64,000 nucleotides of DNA from Ureibacillus acetophenoni (GCF_900220965.1 NZ_OBQC01000003.1:62001-126000), one strand, 5' to 3'. Positions 8,668 to 17,902 are shown, numbered from the stretch's first letter. Numbers and translations: made by a program. Notes: generated by a model not told the origin, from the letters alone.

Positions 8668-10104
8668 ATGTCACAACAAACAAACGATTTTTCAAAATGG
8701 TACATCGATACAATTCAAAAAGCTGATTTAATGGATTATACTCCAGTGCGCGGTTGTATCGCTTTTAAACCTGATGGATACGAATTATGGGAACATATCC
8801 AATCTGAAATGGACCGCCGTTTTAAAGAAACAGGTCATAGAAATGCTTACTTCCCAATGTTAATTCCAGAAAATTTCTTCCAAAAGGAAAAAGATCATAT
8901 CGAAGGCTTCTCTCCAGAACTCCCATGGGTAACAGAAGCTGCAGGTGAAAAACTAGAAGAGCGTTTAGCTTTACGTCCAACTTCAGAAACAATGATTGGT
9001 CATTTATATTCTAACTGGATTAAATCATACCGCGATCTTCCAGTACTAATTAACCAATGGGCAAACGTATTCCGTTGGGAAAAGAAAACATTACCATTTA
9101 TCCGTACTTCTGAATTTTTATGGCAAGAAGGTCATACAGCTCATGAAAACGAAGAAGAAGCACGCACTGAAACAATGCAAATGTTAAATATTTATAAAGA
9201 AGTAGTAGAAGGTTTACTTGCAATTCCTGTTTATGATGGACAAAAAACACCATCAGAACGATTTGCAGGTGCTGTTGATACGTATTCAATCGAAGCGATG
9301 ATGAAAGACGGTAAAGCTGTTCAAGCAGGTACTTCTCACTATTTAGGTACTAAATTCGCAGAAGCATTCGATATTAAATATTTAAACCGTGAAAACAAAC
9401 ATGTTCATGTTCATACTACTTCATGGGGAACATCAACACGTTTAATCGGTTCAGTAATCATGGTTCATGGTGATGAGCAAGGTCTTGTTTTACCACCAAA
9501 AATTGCACCAACTCAAGTTGTATTAATTCCAGTTGGTCCTTGGAAAAAGAACCCGGCGATTATTGAGAAATTAGATGAAATTTTTGCAACATTGAAAGCA
9601 AAAGGCATTCGTGTTCGTCTTGATGATTCTGATCAATCACCAGGTTTCAAATTCAACGAATGGGAACTAAAAGGTGTTCCTGTACGTATTGAGCTTGGAC
9701 CACGTGATTTAGAGAACAATCAAGCACTTCTAAAAGCTCGAGATGAGTCCGAAAAAGTTACTGTACAACTAGAAAACGTTGTAGAAGCAATTGAAAAAGA
9801 GCTTGAAGTAATGCAAACACGATTATTTGAAAAAGCAAAAGCATTCCGCGATGCAAATTCACATACTCATGTTGATTCTCTTGACCAATTAAAACAACAT
9901 TTAGCGGATTCTGAACAAAATGGAACAATTCCTGGCTGGATTTTAGCTGGTTGGTGTGGTGACGATGCTTGTGAAGAACATGTAAAAGAAGAAACAAAAT
10001 TCACAACTCGTAACATCCCGTTCAACCCACCTACAACAAAACATACTTGTATTAACTGCGGTAAGGACGCAAATCATACTGTTTGGTTTGGTCGAGCATA
10101 TTAA
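8668..10104 (+). CDS. proS: Prolyl-tRNA synthetase, short archaeal/eukaryotic type
   Basis: Charges tRNA-Pro with proline (EC 6.1.1.15). At 478 residues it is the short class IIa form without the editing insert of the long bacterial ProRS. Visible motifs are RPTSE (103-107), FRWEKK, RTSEFLWQEGHTAH and GLVLPPKIAPTQV. The C-terminal extension has four cysteines (CGDDAC and CINC), as in the zinc-binding tail of archaeal-type enzymes. The ATG at 8668 follows AAGGAGGA. Some Bacillus species carry both ProRS types, the archaeal-type one being T-box regulated; whether a long-type copy exists elsewhere here cannot be seen. Confidence 0.96.
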   Translation: MSQQTNDFSKWYIDTIQKADLMDYTPVRGCIAFKPDGYELWEHIQSEMDRRFKETGHRNAYFPMLIPENFFQKEKDHIEGFSPELPWVTEAAGEKLEERLALRPTSETMIGHLYSNWIKSYRDLPVLINQWANVFRWEKKTLPFIRTSEFLWQEGHTAHENEEEARTETMQMLNIYKEVVEGLLAIPVYDGQKTPSERFAGAVDTYSIEAMMKDGKAVQAGTSHYLGTKFAEAFDIKYLNRENKHVHVHTTSWGTSTRLIGSVIMVHGDEQGLVLPPKIAPTQVVLIPVGPWKKNPAIIEKLDEIFATLKAKGIRVRLDDSDQSPGFKFNEWELKGVPVRIELGPRDLENNQALLKARDESEKVTVQLENVVEAIEKELEVMQTRLFEKAKAFRDANSHTHVDSLDQLKQHLADSEQNGTIPGWILAGWCGDDACEEHVKEETKFTTRNIPFNPPTTKHTCINCGKDANHTVWFGRAY

Positions 10105-10108
10105 TATG

Positions 10109-10140
10109 AAAAAACGCTATCGTTTGATAGCGTTTTTTAT
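10109..10140 (+). terminator. Terminator of proS
   Basis: AAAAAACGCTATC pairs with GATAGCGTTTTTT around a 4-nt loop, ending in a T-run. The near-perfect 13-bp stem starts 5 bp after the proS stop codon. Confidence 0.92.
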
Positions 10141-10263
10141 TTTATATCTAATATTTCACTTTTTAGCATTTAACCTATAAAAAATCATCTAATTTTGTAG
10201 AATGCTGTAATTTATTGACAATTATATTGATTTTTGAATTTACTTATCTTACATTTTAGTTAA

Positions 10264-10304
10264 TTCAAAATATTCTTATAAATGTTGTAAGAGCATATTT
10301 TGAA
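10264..10304 (+). repeat. Interrupted inverted repeat in the TAXI operon leader
   Basis: TTCAAAATAT (10264-10273) is perfectly complementary to ATATTTTGAA (10295-10304). Inside it TCTTATA pairs with TGTAAGA (one mismatch), leaving a 5-nt loop. It has no T-run. It sits between a possible -35 box (TTGACA, 10215-10220) and the GTG start at 10364, so it may be an operator or a structured leader. Confidence 0.5.
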
Positions 10305-10363
10305 TAATATAAATTTCTAAGAATTGTTAAATTAATTCTTGGGATTTTACAGGGGGATTGTTC

Positions 10364-11386
10364 GTGAAAAAAAGAATGTTATTTTCATCATTAGCTTTAG
10401 TTGCATTTTTAGTTGGATGCGGTGATTCTTCAGCACCAGCTCAGAATGAGACAAGTACTTCAACGAATGAAACAGAAACATCTAATGGAACAGAAACAAC
10501 AAATGGAGCAGATAGCGTTAGTTTAAATCTTGTTACTATTGGAACTGGTGGAGCTTCTGGTCCTTATAACATACTTGGGACAACATTAGCTGATATTTAT
10601 TCTACTGATTTTAGTATCAACTCAAGGACTCAAACAACTGGAGCGTCAGTAGAGAATATTAATTTAATGGAACAAGGAAAAATTGAAATGTCATTTGTAA
10701 TGAGTGATGCGTTATCTCAAGCATTAGCAGGGGAAGTAAGTTTTAAAGAACCTGTTAAGAACATTTCACAGGTTGCAACTTTATATCCTAATGTCGTACA
10801 AATCATCGCAAAAGAAGGGTCAGGAATCAATACAATTGAAGACCTAAAAGGTAAACGTGTAGCAGTAGGAGATCAAAACTCCGGTGTTGAGGTAAACGCA
10901 CGAACTTTACTTGCAGGTCATGGCATTACGTATGACGATCTACAAGTAGATTACTTAGGATATGCAGAAGCTGCAGATGGATTAAATGCAGGGACGATTG
11001 ACGCTGCATTTTTAACTAGTGGTCTTCCCAATGCATCTGTATTAGAGCTTTCTGAAACAGTAGGAATTACGTTAGTATCCATTGATCCTGCAAATGTTGA
11101 AAAAATAGCAGCTGAACACCCATATTTCGTAAGTTATGAAGTGCCTGTTGGAACATATGGTAATGACGAACCAATTAAAACAGCAGCTGTTCCGAACGCG
11201 TTAGTTGTACGTAGTGATATGGATGAAAATGATGTTTATCTCCTAACGAAAAAATTCTTTGAAAGCCAAGATAAGTTAGTAAACTCTCATCAAGCTGCTA
11301 AAGAAATTCCAGCATTAGATGCGCAAAGTGGATTTATTGCACCTGTACATCCGGGAGCTCAAAAATACTTTGATGAGCAAAAATAA
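10364..11386 (+). CDS. TAXI-family TRAP transporter solute receptor, lipoprotein
   Basis: The extracytoplasmic substrate-binding component of a TRAP transporter, 340 residues. The lipobox LVGC puts the lipidated cysteine at residue 19. It is followed by a low-complexity Thr/Asn/Glu linker, then the TAXI domain (VTIGTGGASGPYNILG, IEDLKGKRVAVGDQNSGVEVNAR, AAFLTSGLPNASV). The GTG at 10364 is chosen because AGGGGG lies 7 bp upstream; the TTG two codons earlier is too close. It is the first gene of a three-gene operon. TAXI receptors often bind glutamate or other carboxylates, but the substrate here is unknown. Confidence 0.92.
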   Translation: MKKRMLFSSLALVAFLVGCGDSSAPAQNETSTSTNETETSNGTETTNGADSVSLNLVTIGTGGASGPYNILGTTLADIYSTDFSINSRTQTTGASVENINLMEQGKIEMSFVMSDALSQALAGEVSFKEPVKNISQVATLYPNVVQIIAKEGSGINTIEDLKGKRVAVGDQNSGVEVNARTLLAGHGITYDDLQVDYLGYAEAADGLNAGTIDAAFLTSGLPNASVLELSETVGITLVSIDPANVEKIAAEHPYFVSYEVPVGTYGNDEPIKTAAVPNALVVRSDMDENDVYLLTKKFFESQDKLVNSHQAAKEIPALDAQSGFIAPVHPGAQKYFDEQK

Positions 11387-11846
11387 AAAAGGAAGATGGT
11401 TTTGGAGTATTAGCTCTATATTACTCCTAGCCATCTTTTTTATAAGATTATCGGTATTTTCATTTGTAATTGATGAACGTATTTATTATTTAGTAGACAA
11501 ATCGTTTCAATTGAAGTGGATTCATTCTGTTGAAAAAGAAGAATGGATTGAAGTATATGAAAAAAGTGGAGACGAGTTACTTCTAACTGAAACTTATTTT
11601 AAAACATTTGGTGCAGGTGTACCTAGTGATTCTAAAAATACTGAATTAGTAAATGGATTTGTAAGAATGGATATTAATTTAAAATATCCGGAGATGAACT
11701 TAACTGTATCAGAGAATGTTCAAACAACGATTATAACAGATAATCGCCTAATTCCGCTTTACTCTTATACAAGTGACTATGAGCTTGTACATATAAAAAG
11801 TGAATCGATTTATCTATGGCAACTTATTTTGGGAGGGAAGTTATGA
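11373..11846 (+). CDS. DUF1850 protein of the TAXI-TRAP operon
   Basis: A 157-residue protein with one N-terminal membrane helix (about residues 10-30) and an extracellular remainder beginning near the LKWIHSVEKEEWIEVYE segment, which is the DUF1850 signature as I know it. DUF1850 genes regularly sit between the TAXI receptor and the fused TRAP permease. It overlaps the receptor gene by 14 bp and the permease gene by ATGA, so all three are translationally linked. The binding site is weak (GGGAG about 16 bp upstream). Its role in transport is unknown; a small periplasm-facing accessory subunit is the likely reading. Confidence 0.75.
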   Translation: MSKNKKGRWFWSISSILLLAIFFIRLSVFSFVIDERIYYLVDKSFQLKWIHSVEKEEWIEVYEKSGDELLLTETYFKTFGAGVPSDSKNTELVNGFVRMDINLKYPEMNLTVSENVQTTIITDNRLIPLYSYTSDYELVHIKSESIYLWQLILGGKL

Positions 11847-13864
11847 ACGTTATAAACGAATCAAAGACAAATAATGTTTTAGTAGATGAGATTTCAGAAG
11901 AAAACGTTCAGCGGGTATTAGAGAAGTATGACACGGATTCAAATGTTCGAAAAGTTAAAAATAAGACTATAATTATATTTATTGCATTATTAGGGATTCT
12001 TTTTTCTTTATTCCATGTTTATAACACATTTAATCCAATACCCACCTTACTACTAAGGTCGATCCATTTGCTTTTTGCATTAGCCATTGTATTTTTATTA
12101 TATCCAACCTATAAAAAACAAGACCGAACGAAAATTCCTTTTTATGATTGGATTTTGTTTGGACTTTGTATTCTATCATGTGGCTATATATTTATAGAAT
12201 ATCAAGCGATTATGACAGAAAGAGGCGGAATCCCTAATACAGTAGATATCATTGTCGCTATAATGACAGTTATTCTTGTATTTGAAAGTGCAAGACGTGT
12301 AACAGGCTGGATTTTACCAATTCTAGCTTTAATATTTTTAGCTTATCCATTCTTTAGTCACGCTTCATGGCTTCCAAATATGCTAATGACCCGTCAATTT
12401 GACTTAGGTGATATTTTCGGACAGTTATATTTAAAGACGGAAGGGTTATTCTCAACAGCAATTGGGGCTTCTGTTCAATACATTTTTCTATTTATACTGT
12501 TTGGGGCCTTTTTAGCTAAGTCTGGTATGGGACAATTCTTCAACGATTTAGCATTAGCCCTTGCAGGTCATCAACAAGGTGGACCTGCAAAAGTTGCAGT
12601 AATATCAAGTGCATTTATGGGAAGTATTAACGGCTCTGCTGTTGCCAATGTTGTTGGAACTGGTGCTTTTACTATTCCTCTGATGAAAAAAATCGGGTAT
12701 GAAAAGAACTTCGCTGGAGCTGTTGAAGCAAGTTCGTCAATAGGTGGGCAAATTCTACCTCCAGTAATGGGCGCAAGTGCTTTTATAATGGCTGAAACAA
12801 CTGGGATATCATATGGAACTATTGCACTTGCAGCAGCTATCCCAGCGCTTATATTTTTCTTAGGTGTGTTAATGCAAGTTCATTTCCGCGCAGGTCGTTC
12901 AAATTTAAGAGGTATTCCAAAGCCAGATCTACCGAGAGTCAAAGAAGTATTTAAAGAGGGTGGACACCTACTAATTCCTTTAGCCGGTTTAATATTCTTC
13001 CTTGGATCAGGAACTCCTGTAGCATTTGCAGCATTATACACTATTTTATTGACAATCATTGTAGCTGCCTTTAAAAAGAATACTAGAATGAGTTTAAAAG
13101 ATATTCTCAGTGCTTTAGAAAATGGTACGAGACAATCGTTATCTACTATAGTTGCCTGTGGAGTAGTTGGTATCATTATTGGGGTAGTAAATTTAACAAG
13201 TTTCGGTTCAACTTTAACTAGCGCAATTACGCACTTAGGTGCAGGTTCCTTGTTCTTAACACTGTACTTAACTATGTTTGCATCCATTATATTAGGTATG
13301 GGGTTACCATCTATTCCAGCTTATATTATTACAGCTACAATGGTTGCACCAACTCTTGCAGAATATGGAGTACCAATACTAATAGCTCACATGTTCGTCT
13401 TCTATTTTGGTATTTTCGCAAATATTACACCTCCTGTAGCACTTGCATCATTCGCTGGGGCAGGACTTGCGGGTGGAGATCCTATGAAAACAGGTTTCAT
13501 GTCAGTCCGTTTATCCCTTGCAGGGTTTATCGTTCCTTATATTTTTGTTTATCAACCCGCTATGCTATTAATCGACCCAACTGGTTTGCCAATGAATGCA
13601 GTTGATTTCCCTATGGCATCAATTCTAGATATAGTAATCGTAGCAATAACATCAATCGTTGGTGTGATTGGATTAGGTGCTGCTATAGAAGGTTATTTTG
13701 CAACCCACATAAATGTAATACTTCGAATTGCACTTGCGATAGGGGCGTTATTGATGCTCGTACCTGAACCGCTTACGGATATAATTGGAACAATAATTGT
13801 TCTAACAATATTCGCAATAAATTTCATCGCAAATAAAAAATCAAAAAATAAAATTGCATATTAA
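11843..13864 (+). CDS. Fused TRAP transporter permease (DctQM type)
   Basis: The membrane component of the TAXI TRAP system, 673 residues, with the small (4-helix) and large (12-helix) subunits fused in one chain. The DctM-like part shows SGMGQFFNDLALALAG, GSINGSAVANVVGTGAFT, and GGQILPPVMGASAF, and later GMGLPSIPAYIITATMVAP and ITPPVALASFAGAG. It moves the receptor-bound solute inward using an ion gradient. GGGAGGG lies 5-6 bp before the ATG at 11843. The gene ends at a strong terminator, closing the operon. Confidence 0.94.
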   Translation: MNVINESKTNNVLVDEISEENVQRVLEKYDTDSNVRKVKNKTIIIFIALLGILFSLFHVYNTFNPIPTLLLRSIHLLFALAIVFLLYPTYKKQDRTKIPFYDWILFGLCILSCGYIFIEYQAIMTERGGIPNTVDIIVAIMTVILVFESARRVTGWILPILALIFLAYPFFSHASWLPNMLMTRQFDLGDIFGQLYLKTEGLFSTAIGASVQYIFLFILFGAFLAKSGMGQFFNDLALALAGHQQGGPAKVAVISSAFMGSINGSAVANVVGTGAFTIPLMKKIGYEKNFAGAVEASSSIGGQILPPVMGASAFIMAETTGISYGTIALAAAIPALIFFLGVLMQVHFRAGRSNLRGIPKPDLPRVKEVFKEGGHLLIPLAGLIFFLGSGTPVAFAALYTILLTIIVAAFKKNTRMSLKDILSALENGTRQSLSTIVACGVVGIIIGVVNLTSFGSTLTSAITHLGAGSLFLTLYLTMFASIILGMGLPSIPAYIITATMVAPTLAEYGVPILIAHMFVFYFGIFANITPPVALASFAGAGLAGGDPMKTGFMSVRLSLAGFIVPYIFVYQPAMLLIDPTGLPMNAVDFPMASILDIVIVAITSIVGVIGLGAAIEGYFATHINVILRIALAIGALLMLVPEPLTDIIGTIIVLTIFAINFIANKKSKNKIAY

Positions 13865-13871
13865 TAATTGT

Positions 13872-13914
13872 AACTGCTAACATTAATTCAATCTTAATGT
13901 TAGCAGTTTTTTGT
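13872..13914 (+). terminator. Terminator of the TAXI-TRAP operon
   Basis: A perfect 14-bp stem, AACTGCTAACATTA with TAATGTTAGCAGTT, followed by TTTTTTG. Confidence 0.92.
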
Positions 13915-14009
13915 TTTATAGAATTTACTATATTGGGAAAATTAAAATGTGAAATAACATTTTATTTATGCTACACTATGTAGGCACTATATTGTATCGG
14001 AGGATAATC

Positions 14010-14624
14010 ATGAAAAAATTTTTAAGTTTGTTCACATTAGGATTAACAGCATTTATGTTAACTGCATGTAGTGGACAAGAGGCGAAGCCAGCTGACGTTG
14101 TTACATCATTTTTAGAGGCGATTCAAGCTGGAGATTTAGAAAAAGCAGGTACTTATGTTTCTTCAGAGAATGGTTCTGATGAGTTTGACTTCACAGGTTT
14201 AAATGAGGGTGCTGAAGATCCTGCAACTGCTGCTTTAGTGAACGGTATCAGTAATAACTATCAATTTAAAAATGTAAAAGAAAATACAATTGACGAAAAT
14301 AACGCAGAGGTTACTGTAGAAATTACGTCCCTTGACTTTGCTGCAGCAATGGGTACAGCAATGGAAGAAATCTTTGGTGTTGCATTTGAATTAGCAATGG
14401 AAGACCAAACTGAAGAAGAATACAATAAAGCAATGGAAGATAAATCAAACGAAATTTTATCGAACACTATGACATCTAAAGATGCTGAAATGGTTACTCG
14501 TGATGTTACTTTAAAGTTAACAAAAGACGATGAAGGTAAATATAAAATCGTTTCGGACGAACAACTAATGGAAGCAGTATTAGGTAATGCTGCAGAAGTT
14601 GAGTCAATGTTCGAAGGGATGTAA
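14010..14624 (+). CDS. Putative lipoprotein, DUF4878/DUF5105-like
   Basis: A 204-residue exported lipoprotein: MKKFLSLFTLGLTAFMLTAC gives a lipidated cysteine at residue 20. The mature part starts KPADVVTSFLEAIQAGDLEKA, the pattern of NTF2-like DUF4878/DUF5105 lipoproteins, and is rich in Glu and Asp. CGGAGGA precedes the ATG at 14010. It stands alone, with an upstream promoter region of about 140 bp and a shared terminator downstream. Function unknown; the family assignment is from pattern memory only. Confidence 0.6.
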   Translation: MKKFLSLFTLGLTAFMLTACSGQEAKPADVVTSFLEAIQAGDLEKAGTYVSSENGSDEFDFTGLNEGAEDPATAALVNGISNNYQFKNVKENTIDENNAEVTVEITSLDFAAAMGTAMEEIFGVAFELAMEDQTEEEYNKAMEDKSNEILSNTMTSKDAEMVTRDVTLKLTKDDEGKYKIVSDEQLMEAVLGNAAEVESMFEGM

Positions 14625-14625
14625 T

Positions 14626-14665
14626 AAAAAACTGTTGTTGCAATTTATACAACAACAGTTTTTTT
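14626..14665. terminator. Bidirectional terminator
   Basis: AAAAAACTGTTGTTG pairs perfectly with CAACAACAGTTTTTT, a 15-bp stem between the lipoprotein gene and the convergent ybjQ-like gene. Confidence 0.92.
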
Positions 14666-14669
14666 GTAA

Positions 14670-14984
14670 TTAACGAACTGTAACTGCTGTCCCTGTTGCG
14701 ATACACATCATCATGCCATCACGAAGGGTTTCAAAGTCTAGATCCACACCAATAACTGCATTCGCACCGAGTCTTCGTGCCTCTTCTTGCATTTCTTGTA
14801 ATGCTAAACTACGACCTTCAGCTAACTTATTTTCATATGCCGAGCTTCGACCACCAATTAAATCTGTAACTGATGCAAAAATATCACGAACAAAATTTGC
14901 TCCCATAATAGCTTCACCAGTTACAATCCCATGATAATTTTCAATAGTCTTTCCTTCAATATTTCCTGTAGTTGTCGTTAACAT
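14670..14984 (-). CDS. YbjQ/UPF0145 family protein
   Basis: A 104-residue cytoplasmic protein of the UPF0145 (YbjQ) family. The start LTTTTGNIEGKTIENYHGIVTGEAI, ending in IMGANFVRDIFA, and the later ARRLGANAVIGVDLDFE are characteristic. The family has a small alpha/beta fold and has been described as possibly metal-binding, but its function is not established. AGGAGGAA precedes the ATG at 14984. The gene is monocistronic. Confidence 0.88.
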   Translation of the reverse strand: MLTTTTGNIEGKTIENYHGIVTGEAIMGANFVRDIFASVTDLIGGRSSAYENKLAEGRSLALQEMQEEARRLGANAVIGVDLDFETLRDGMMMCIATGTAVTVR

Positions 14985-15162
14985 TTACACATTCCTCCTA
15001 ATTTAAATACCTATTATACGATTATCTTTCAGAAAAGTTTTCAAAAATACATAACTCTTTCCATTTTTATTTATAAGTTTTGTAATAATTGAGAGAAAAC
15101 ATATATACAAACATTTAATAGTATGTTTAAAATAATGAAACTTCATAACAAAGGGGATTATA

Positions 15163-15306
15163 ATGGATTTAACACCTTTAATAGTTAGTTTTATATTTTA
15201 TGGTGTTCCAATAGCATTCATTTTATGGTTTATGATTAGCGTTATATCTGCTTTAAGAGAAAAAAACAAACTTTTAAGGGAAATTATTAAAAAGCTAGAG
15301 AAATAA
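15163..15306 (+). CDS. Small single-helix membrane protein, 47 aa
   Basis: A short gene. AAGGGG lies 7-8 bp before the ATG at 15163. The product begins MDLTPLIVSFIFYGVP, has one membrane helix at about residues 5-28, and a charged amphipathic C-terminus (REKNKLLREIIKKLEK). It lies 25 bp upstream of the NRDE gene and could be co-transcribed with it. I do not recognise a family. Good start signals, sensible composition and position support it as real. Confidence 0.6.
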   Translation: MDLTPLIVSFIFYGVPIAFILWFMISVISALREKNKLLREIIKKLEK

Positions 15307-15331
15307 TCGAACATTTAAGGGGACTAAAATC

Positions 15332-16099
15332 ATGTGTCTTATTAATTTTCATTTTCACAATCATCCAAAGTATAAACTGATTGTCGTAGCAAATCGAGAC
15401 GAAGAATATAATCGTCCAACAAAAGAAGCACATTTTTGGGAAGATGAGCCAACAATATTAGCTGGTCGGGATCTACTACAAATGGGGACATGGTTGGGGG
15501 TTTCTAAATCTGGAAGGTTTGCTGCATTAACAAATTACCGTGATCCAAGCTTACCAAATGCTCCGAAATCCCGGGGGGAAATCGTAAAAGATTTTTTAAC
15601 TTCCAATATAGAGCCAGAAGAATTTATCACAATGTTAAAAGAAAATCGACAACAATATGGTGGTTACAACGTATTATTTGGTAGTGGTGATGAACTCTAT
15701 CACTATAACAATATTTACGATGAAACAAATAAAATTAACCCAGGTACATATAGCTTAAGTAATTGTACATTAAATACTCCTTGGCCAAAAGTAGAAAAAG
15801 GGAGAAGCGCATTAGAAAAGATTATTTCCCAAACTGTAAGAGATATAGAAATTGAACAATTATTTAATATAGTTACTGATCGAACAAAAGCTCCTATGGA
15901 AGCTTTGCCTAATACAGGTGTTGGTCTTGAGTTAGAACAATTATTATCGCCTATGTTTATTCAAATGCCTCAATATGGTACACGTTGTTCAACTGTTGTT
16001 TTAATAGATCAAAATGATCAGATAACATTTGTTGAACGAACTTTTCATGAAGGAGAATTTTTATTCGATCAAACCTACGAATTCACTGCAACTAAATAA
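15332..16099 (+). CDS. NRDE family protein (TANGO2-like)
   Basis: A 255-residue protein of the NRDE/TANGO2 superfamily. The family fingerprint is visible: an N-terminal Cys at residue 2 (MCLINF), ANRDEEYNRPT near residues 23-33, the FWEDEPTILAGRD segment, GTWLGVSKSGRFAALTNYR, and SRGEIVKDFL. Cys2 exposed after Met removal suggests an Ntn-hydrolase-like fold, which is established for the superfamily only by structure comparison. In animals TANGO2 is linked to lipid or heme handling; the bacterial role is unknown. AAGGGG precedes the ATG. Confidence 0.88.
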   Translation: MCLINFHFHNHPKYKLIVVANRDEEYNRPTKEAHFWEDEPTILAGRDLLQMGTWLGVSKSGRFAALTNYRDPSLPNAPKSRGEIVKDFLTSNIEPEEFITMLKENRQQYGGYNVLFGSGDELYHYNNIYDETNKINPGTYSLSNCTLNTPWPKVEKGRSALEKIISQTVRDIEIEQLFNIVTDRTKAPMEALPNTGVGLELEQLLSPMFIQMPQYGTRCSTVVLIDQNDQITFVERTFHEGEFLFDQTYEFTATK

Positions 16100-16250
16100 A
16101 CACCTAATTTTTCACCAAAACTAAACGAATGTCACGCTTCCATTTGATTGTTTCGCATTAACTACATTAGTGATGGATTTTAGGATAAGTCAAAACGAAT
16201 ATACAAAGGATCCATTACTTCATAACCTATTCTTATAAGGAGGTAGCATT

Positions 16251-16382
16251 ATGGGATACAATCAAGTTGGTGGAGCTTATGATAACTACGGTGGAGGTTC
16301 TAAAGGTTCAGGCTTTGCACTATTAGTAGTACTATTTATTCTACTAATTATCATTGGTGCACATTTCCACAACAAATACTAA
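16251..16382 (+). CDS. YjcZ-type small sporulation protein, 43 aa
   Basis: A 43-residue protein: a Gly/Tyr/Asn-rich head (MGYNQVGGAYDNYGGG) followed by one membrane helix (FALLVVLFILLIIIGAHF). This is the pattern of the YjcZ/tiny transmembrane family annotated as sporulation proteins in Bacillales. AAGGAGGT precedes the ATG by 7 bp. It has its own terminator. Expression in the developing spore is inferred from the family. Confidence 0.8.
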   Translation: MGYNQVGGAYDNYGGGSKGSGFALLVVLFILLIIIGAHFHNKY

Positions 16383-16411
16383 TTTGTAGTTAGCTAATCA
16401 TTTAAAATGAG

Positions 16412-16446
16412 AAGGATTCTAAAGTGTTCTTTAGAGTCCTTTTTTA
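16412..16446 (+). terminator. Terminator of the YjcZ-type gene
   Basis: AAGGATTCTAAA pairs with TTTAGAGTCCTT (one T-G pair), followed by six Ts. Confidence 0.85.
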
Positions 16447-16628
16447 ATTTATTATCTATTTATATTTGAATATACTGTATAGGAAAAGGCACTGCAATTT
16501 TGTTTCTAGTGAAACTTTTCTATTTGTAATTCGTATGGTTTAATAAGAAACTTTTAGTGTACAATGTACATAGAAAAGATATCCAATTTTAGGAATGTAT
16601 TTATAATTTGTCGAACGGAGGATTGTCT

Positions 16629-17834
16629 ATGTCTGACTCGAAAAACCCATTATTTGAAGATTTAGAAGCGAAAAAGAACGAACCTGTCCTAACGCGAGTT
16701 ATGGAAGTTGAACCAGAAGTTGAAACAATTTCTCAAACCCAAGCACAAGTACCAGTCCAAGCGCAACCACAACCATTAGTATCACAAGAAGAAATGTCCC
16801 AAATTCGAAAACGCCAATTAGCTTTAAAAGAAGAGCCTCAAGTTCAAGCTTTAGCTGAGAAAATTGATACGAAAAACCAAATTGCGATTTTAGAATTTGG
16901 TAAAGAAACAGCAACAGAAATCTCAAAATTTTCGGATCGTATGCTTTCAACAATTCGCTCAAGTAAATTGGAGAAGTCTAGTGCACTTATTAATAATTTA
17001 AATAAAATTATGGACCGATTTGATCCACAAGATTTTAAAGAAGAGAAAAAAAAGAATTTTATCTCAAAATTATTTAATAAGAGTAAAGAACAATTGCAAC
17101 GGATTTTATCGAAATACGAAACAATGAATAAAGAAATTGATGCTGTTTACAATGAAATTACTAAATACGAAGTAGAAATGAAACAAAATACGATTGAATT
17201 AGAACAAATGTATGATCAAAACCTTCGTTATTTCCAAAGTTTAAGTGAACATATAGCAGCAATTGAAGTGAAAGTAGAGAAATTAACACCTCAACTTGCT
17301 AATTTGGAAGCACGTGCAAATGAAGGCGATCAAGAAGCTATAATGGAACTTGAGTCACTACGTCGTGGGATTGAATTATTAGAGCAACGTAGATATGATT
17401 TAGAAATGGCACAACAAGTTTCGTTCCAATCTGCACCACAAATACGCTTAATGCAGCAGGGGAATAATCATTTAATCGGTAAAATTAATTCAGCCTTTGT
17501 TACAACGATACCAATATTTAAACAAGGAATTATCCATGCTGTAACATTAAAACGTCAAAAATTAGTATCAGATTCAATGTCTGAATTAGATAAAAGAACA
17601 AATGAAATGTTATTAAAAAATGCAGAGAATATTCGTTCTAATAGTGTTAATATTGCTCGTATTGCTGGACAACCAAGTATTAAAATTGAAACGATTGAGA
17701 CAACTTGGCAAACGATTATGGCTGGTATTGAAGAAACGAAACAAATTCAAGCAGAGACAGTACGTAATCGTGAAGAAGGAAGAAAACGTATTGAAAAGCT
17801 ACAATTAGAATACGAAAAATTAAAAAATATGTAA
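16629..17834 (+). CDS. TelA/KlaA family toxic anion resistance protein
   Basis: A 401-residue, highly helical cytoplasmic protein of the TelA family (B. subtilis YceH type). The N-terminal 60 residues are Gln/Pro/Val-rich and probably disordered. The TelA domain follows (ILEFGKETATEISKFSDRML, NNLNKIMDRFDPQDF, LEQMYDQNLRYFQSL) with long coiled coils. Family members are linked to tellurite tolerance and membrane stress, often beside TerD-like genes, which are absent here. The ATG at 16629 has CGGAGGA 7 bp upstream; seven further codons upstream are open but carry no site. Confidence 0.9.
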   Translation: MSDSKNPLFEDLEAKKNEPVLTRVMEVEPEVETISQTQAQVPVQAQPQPLVSQEEMSQIRKRQLALKEEPQVQALAEKIDTKNQIAILEFGKETATEISKFSDRMLSTIRSSKLEKSSALINNLNKIMDRFDPQDFKEEKKKNFISKLFNKSKEQLQRILSKYETMNKEIDAVYNEITKYEVEMKQNTIELEQMYDQNLRYFQSLSEHIAAIEVKVEKLTPQLANLEARANEGDQEAIMELESLRRGIELLEQRRYDLEMAQQVSFQSAPQIRLMQQGNNHLIGKINSAFVTTIPIFKQGIIHAVTLKRQKLVSDSMSELDKRTNEMLLKNAENIRSNSVNIARIAGQPSIKIETIETTWQTIMAGIEETKQIQAETVRNREEGRKRIEKLQLEYEKLKNM

Positions 17835-17840
17835 CTTCTT

Positions 17841-17878
17841 GAGTAATCCAAATGCACTCTGTTTGGGTTACTCTTTTT
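17841..17878 (+). terminator. Terminator of the telA-like gene
   Basis: GAGTAATCCAAA pairs with TTTGGGTTACTC (one wobble pair), then TTTTTGC. Confidence 0.88.
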
Positions 17879-17902
17879 GCTTGACTAGGATCACCGAATT
17901 AA

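Noticed and set aside
12880-13287. 135-codon minus-strand frame inside the TRAP permease gene
   Set aside because: Opposite strand of a clear membrane-protein gene, with no start signals.
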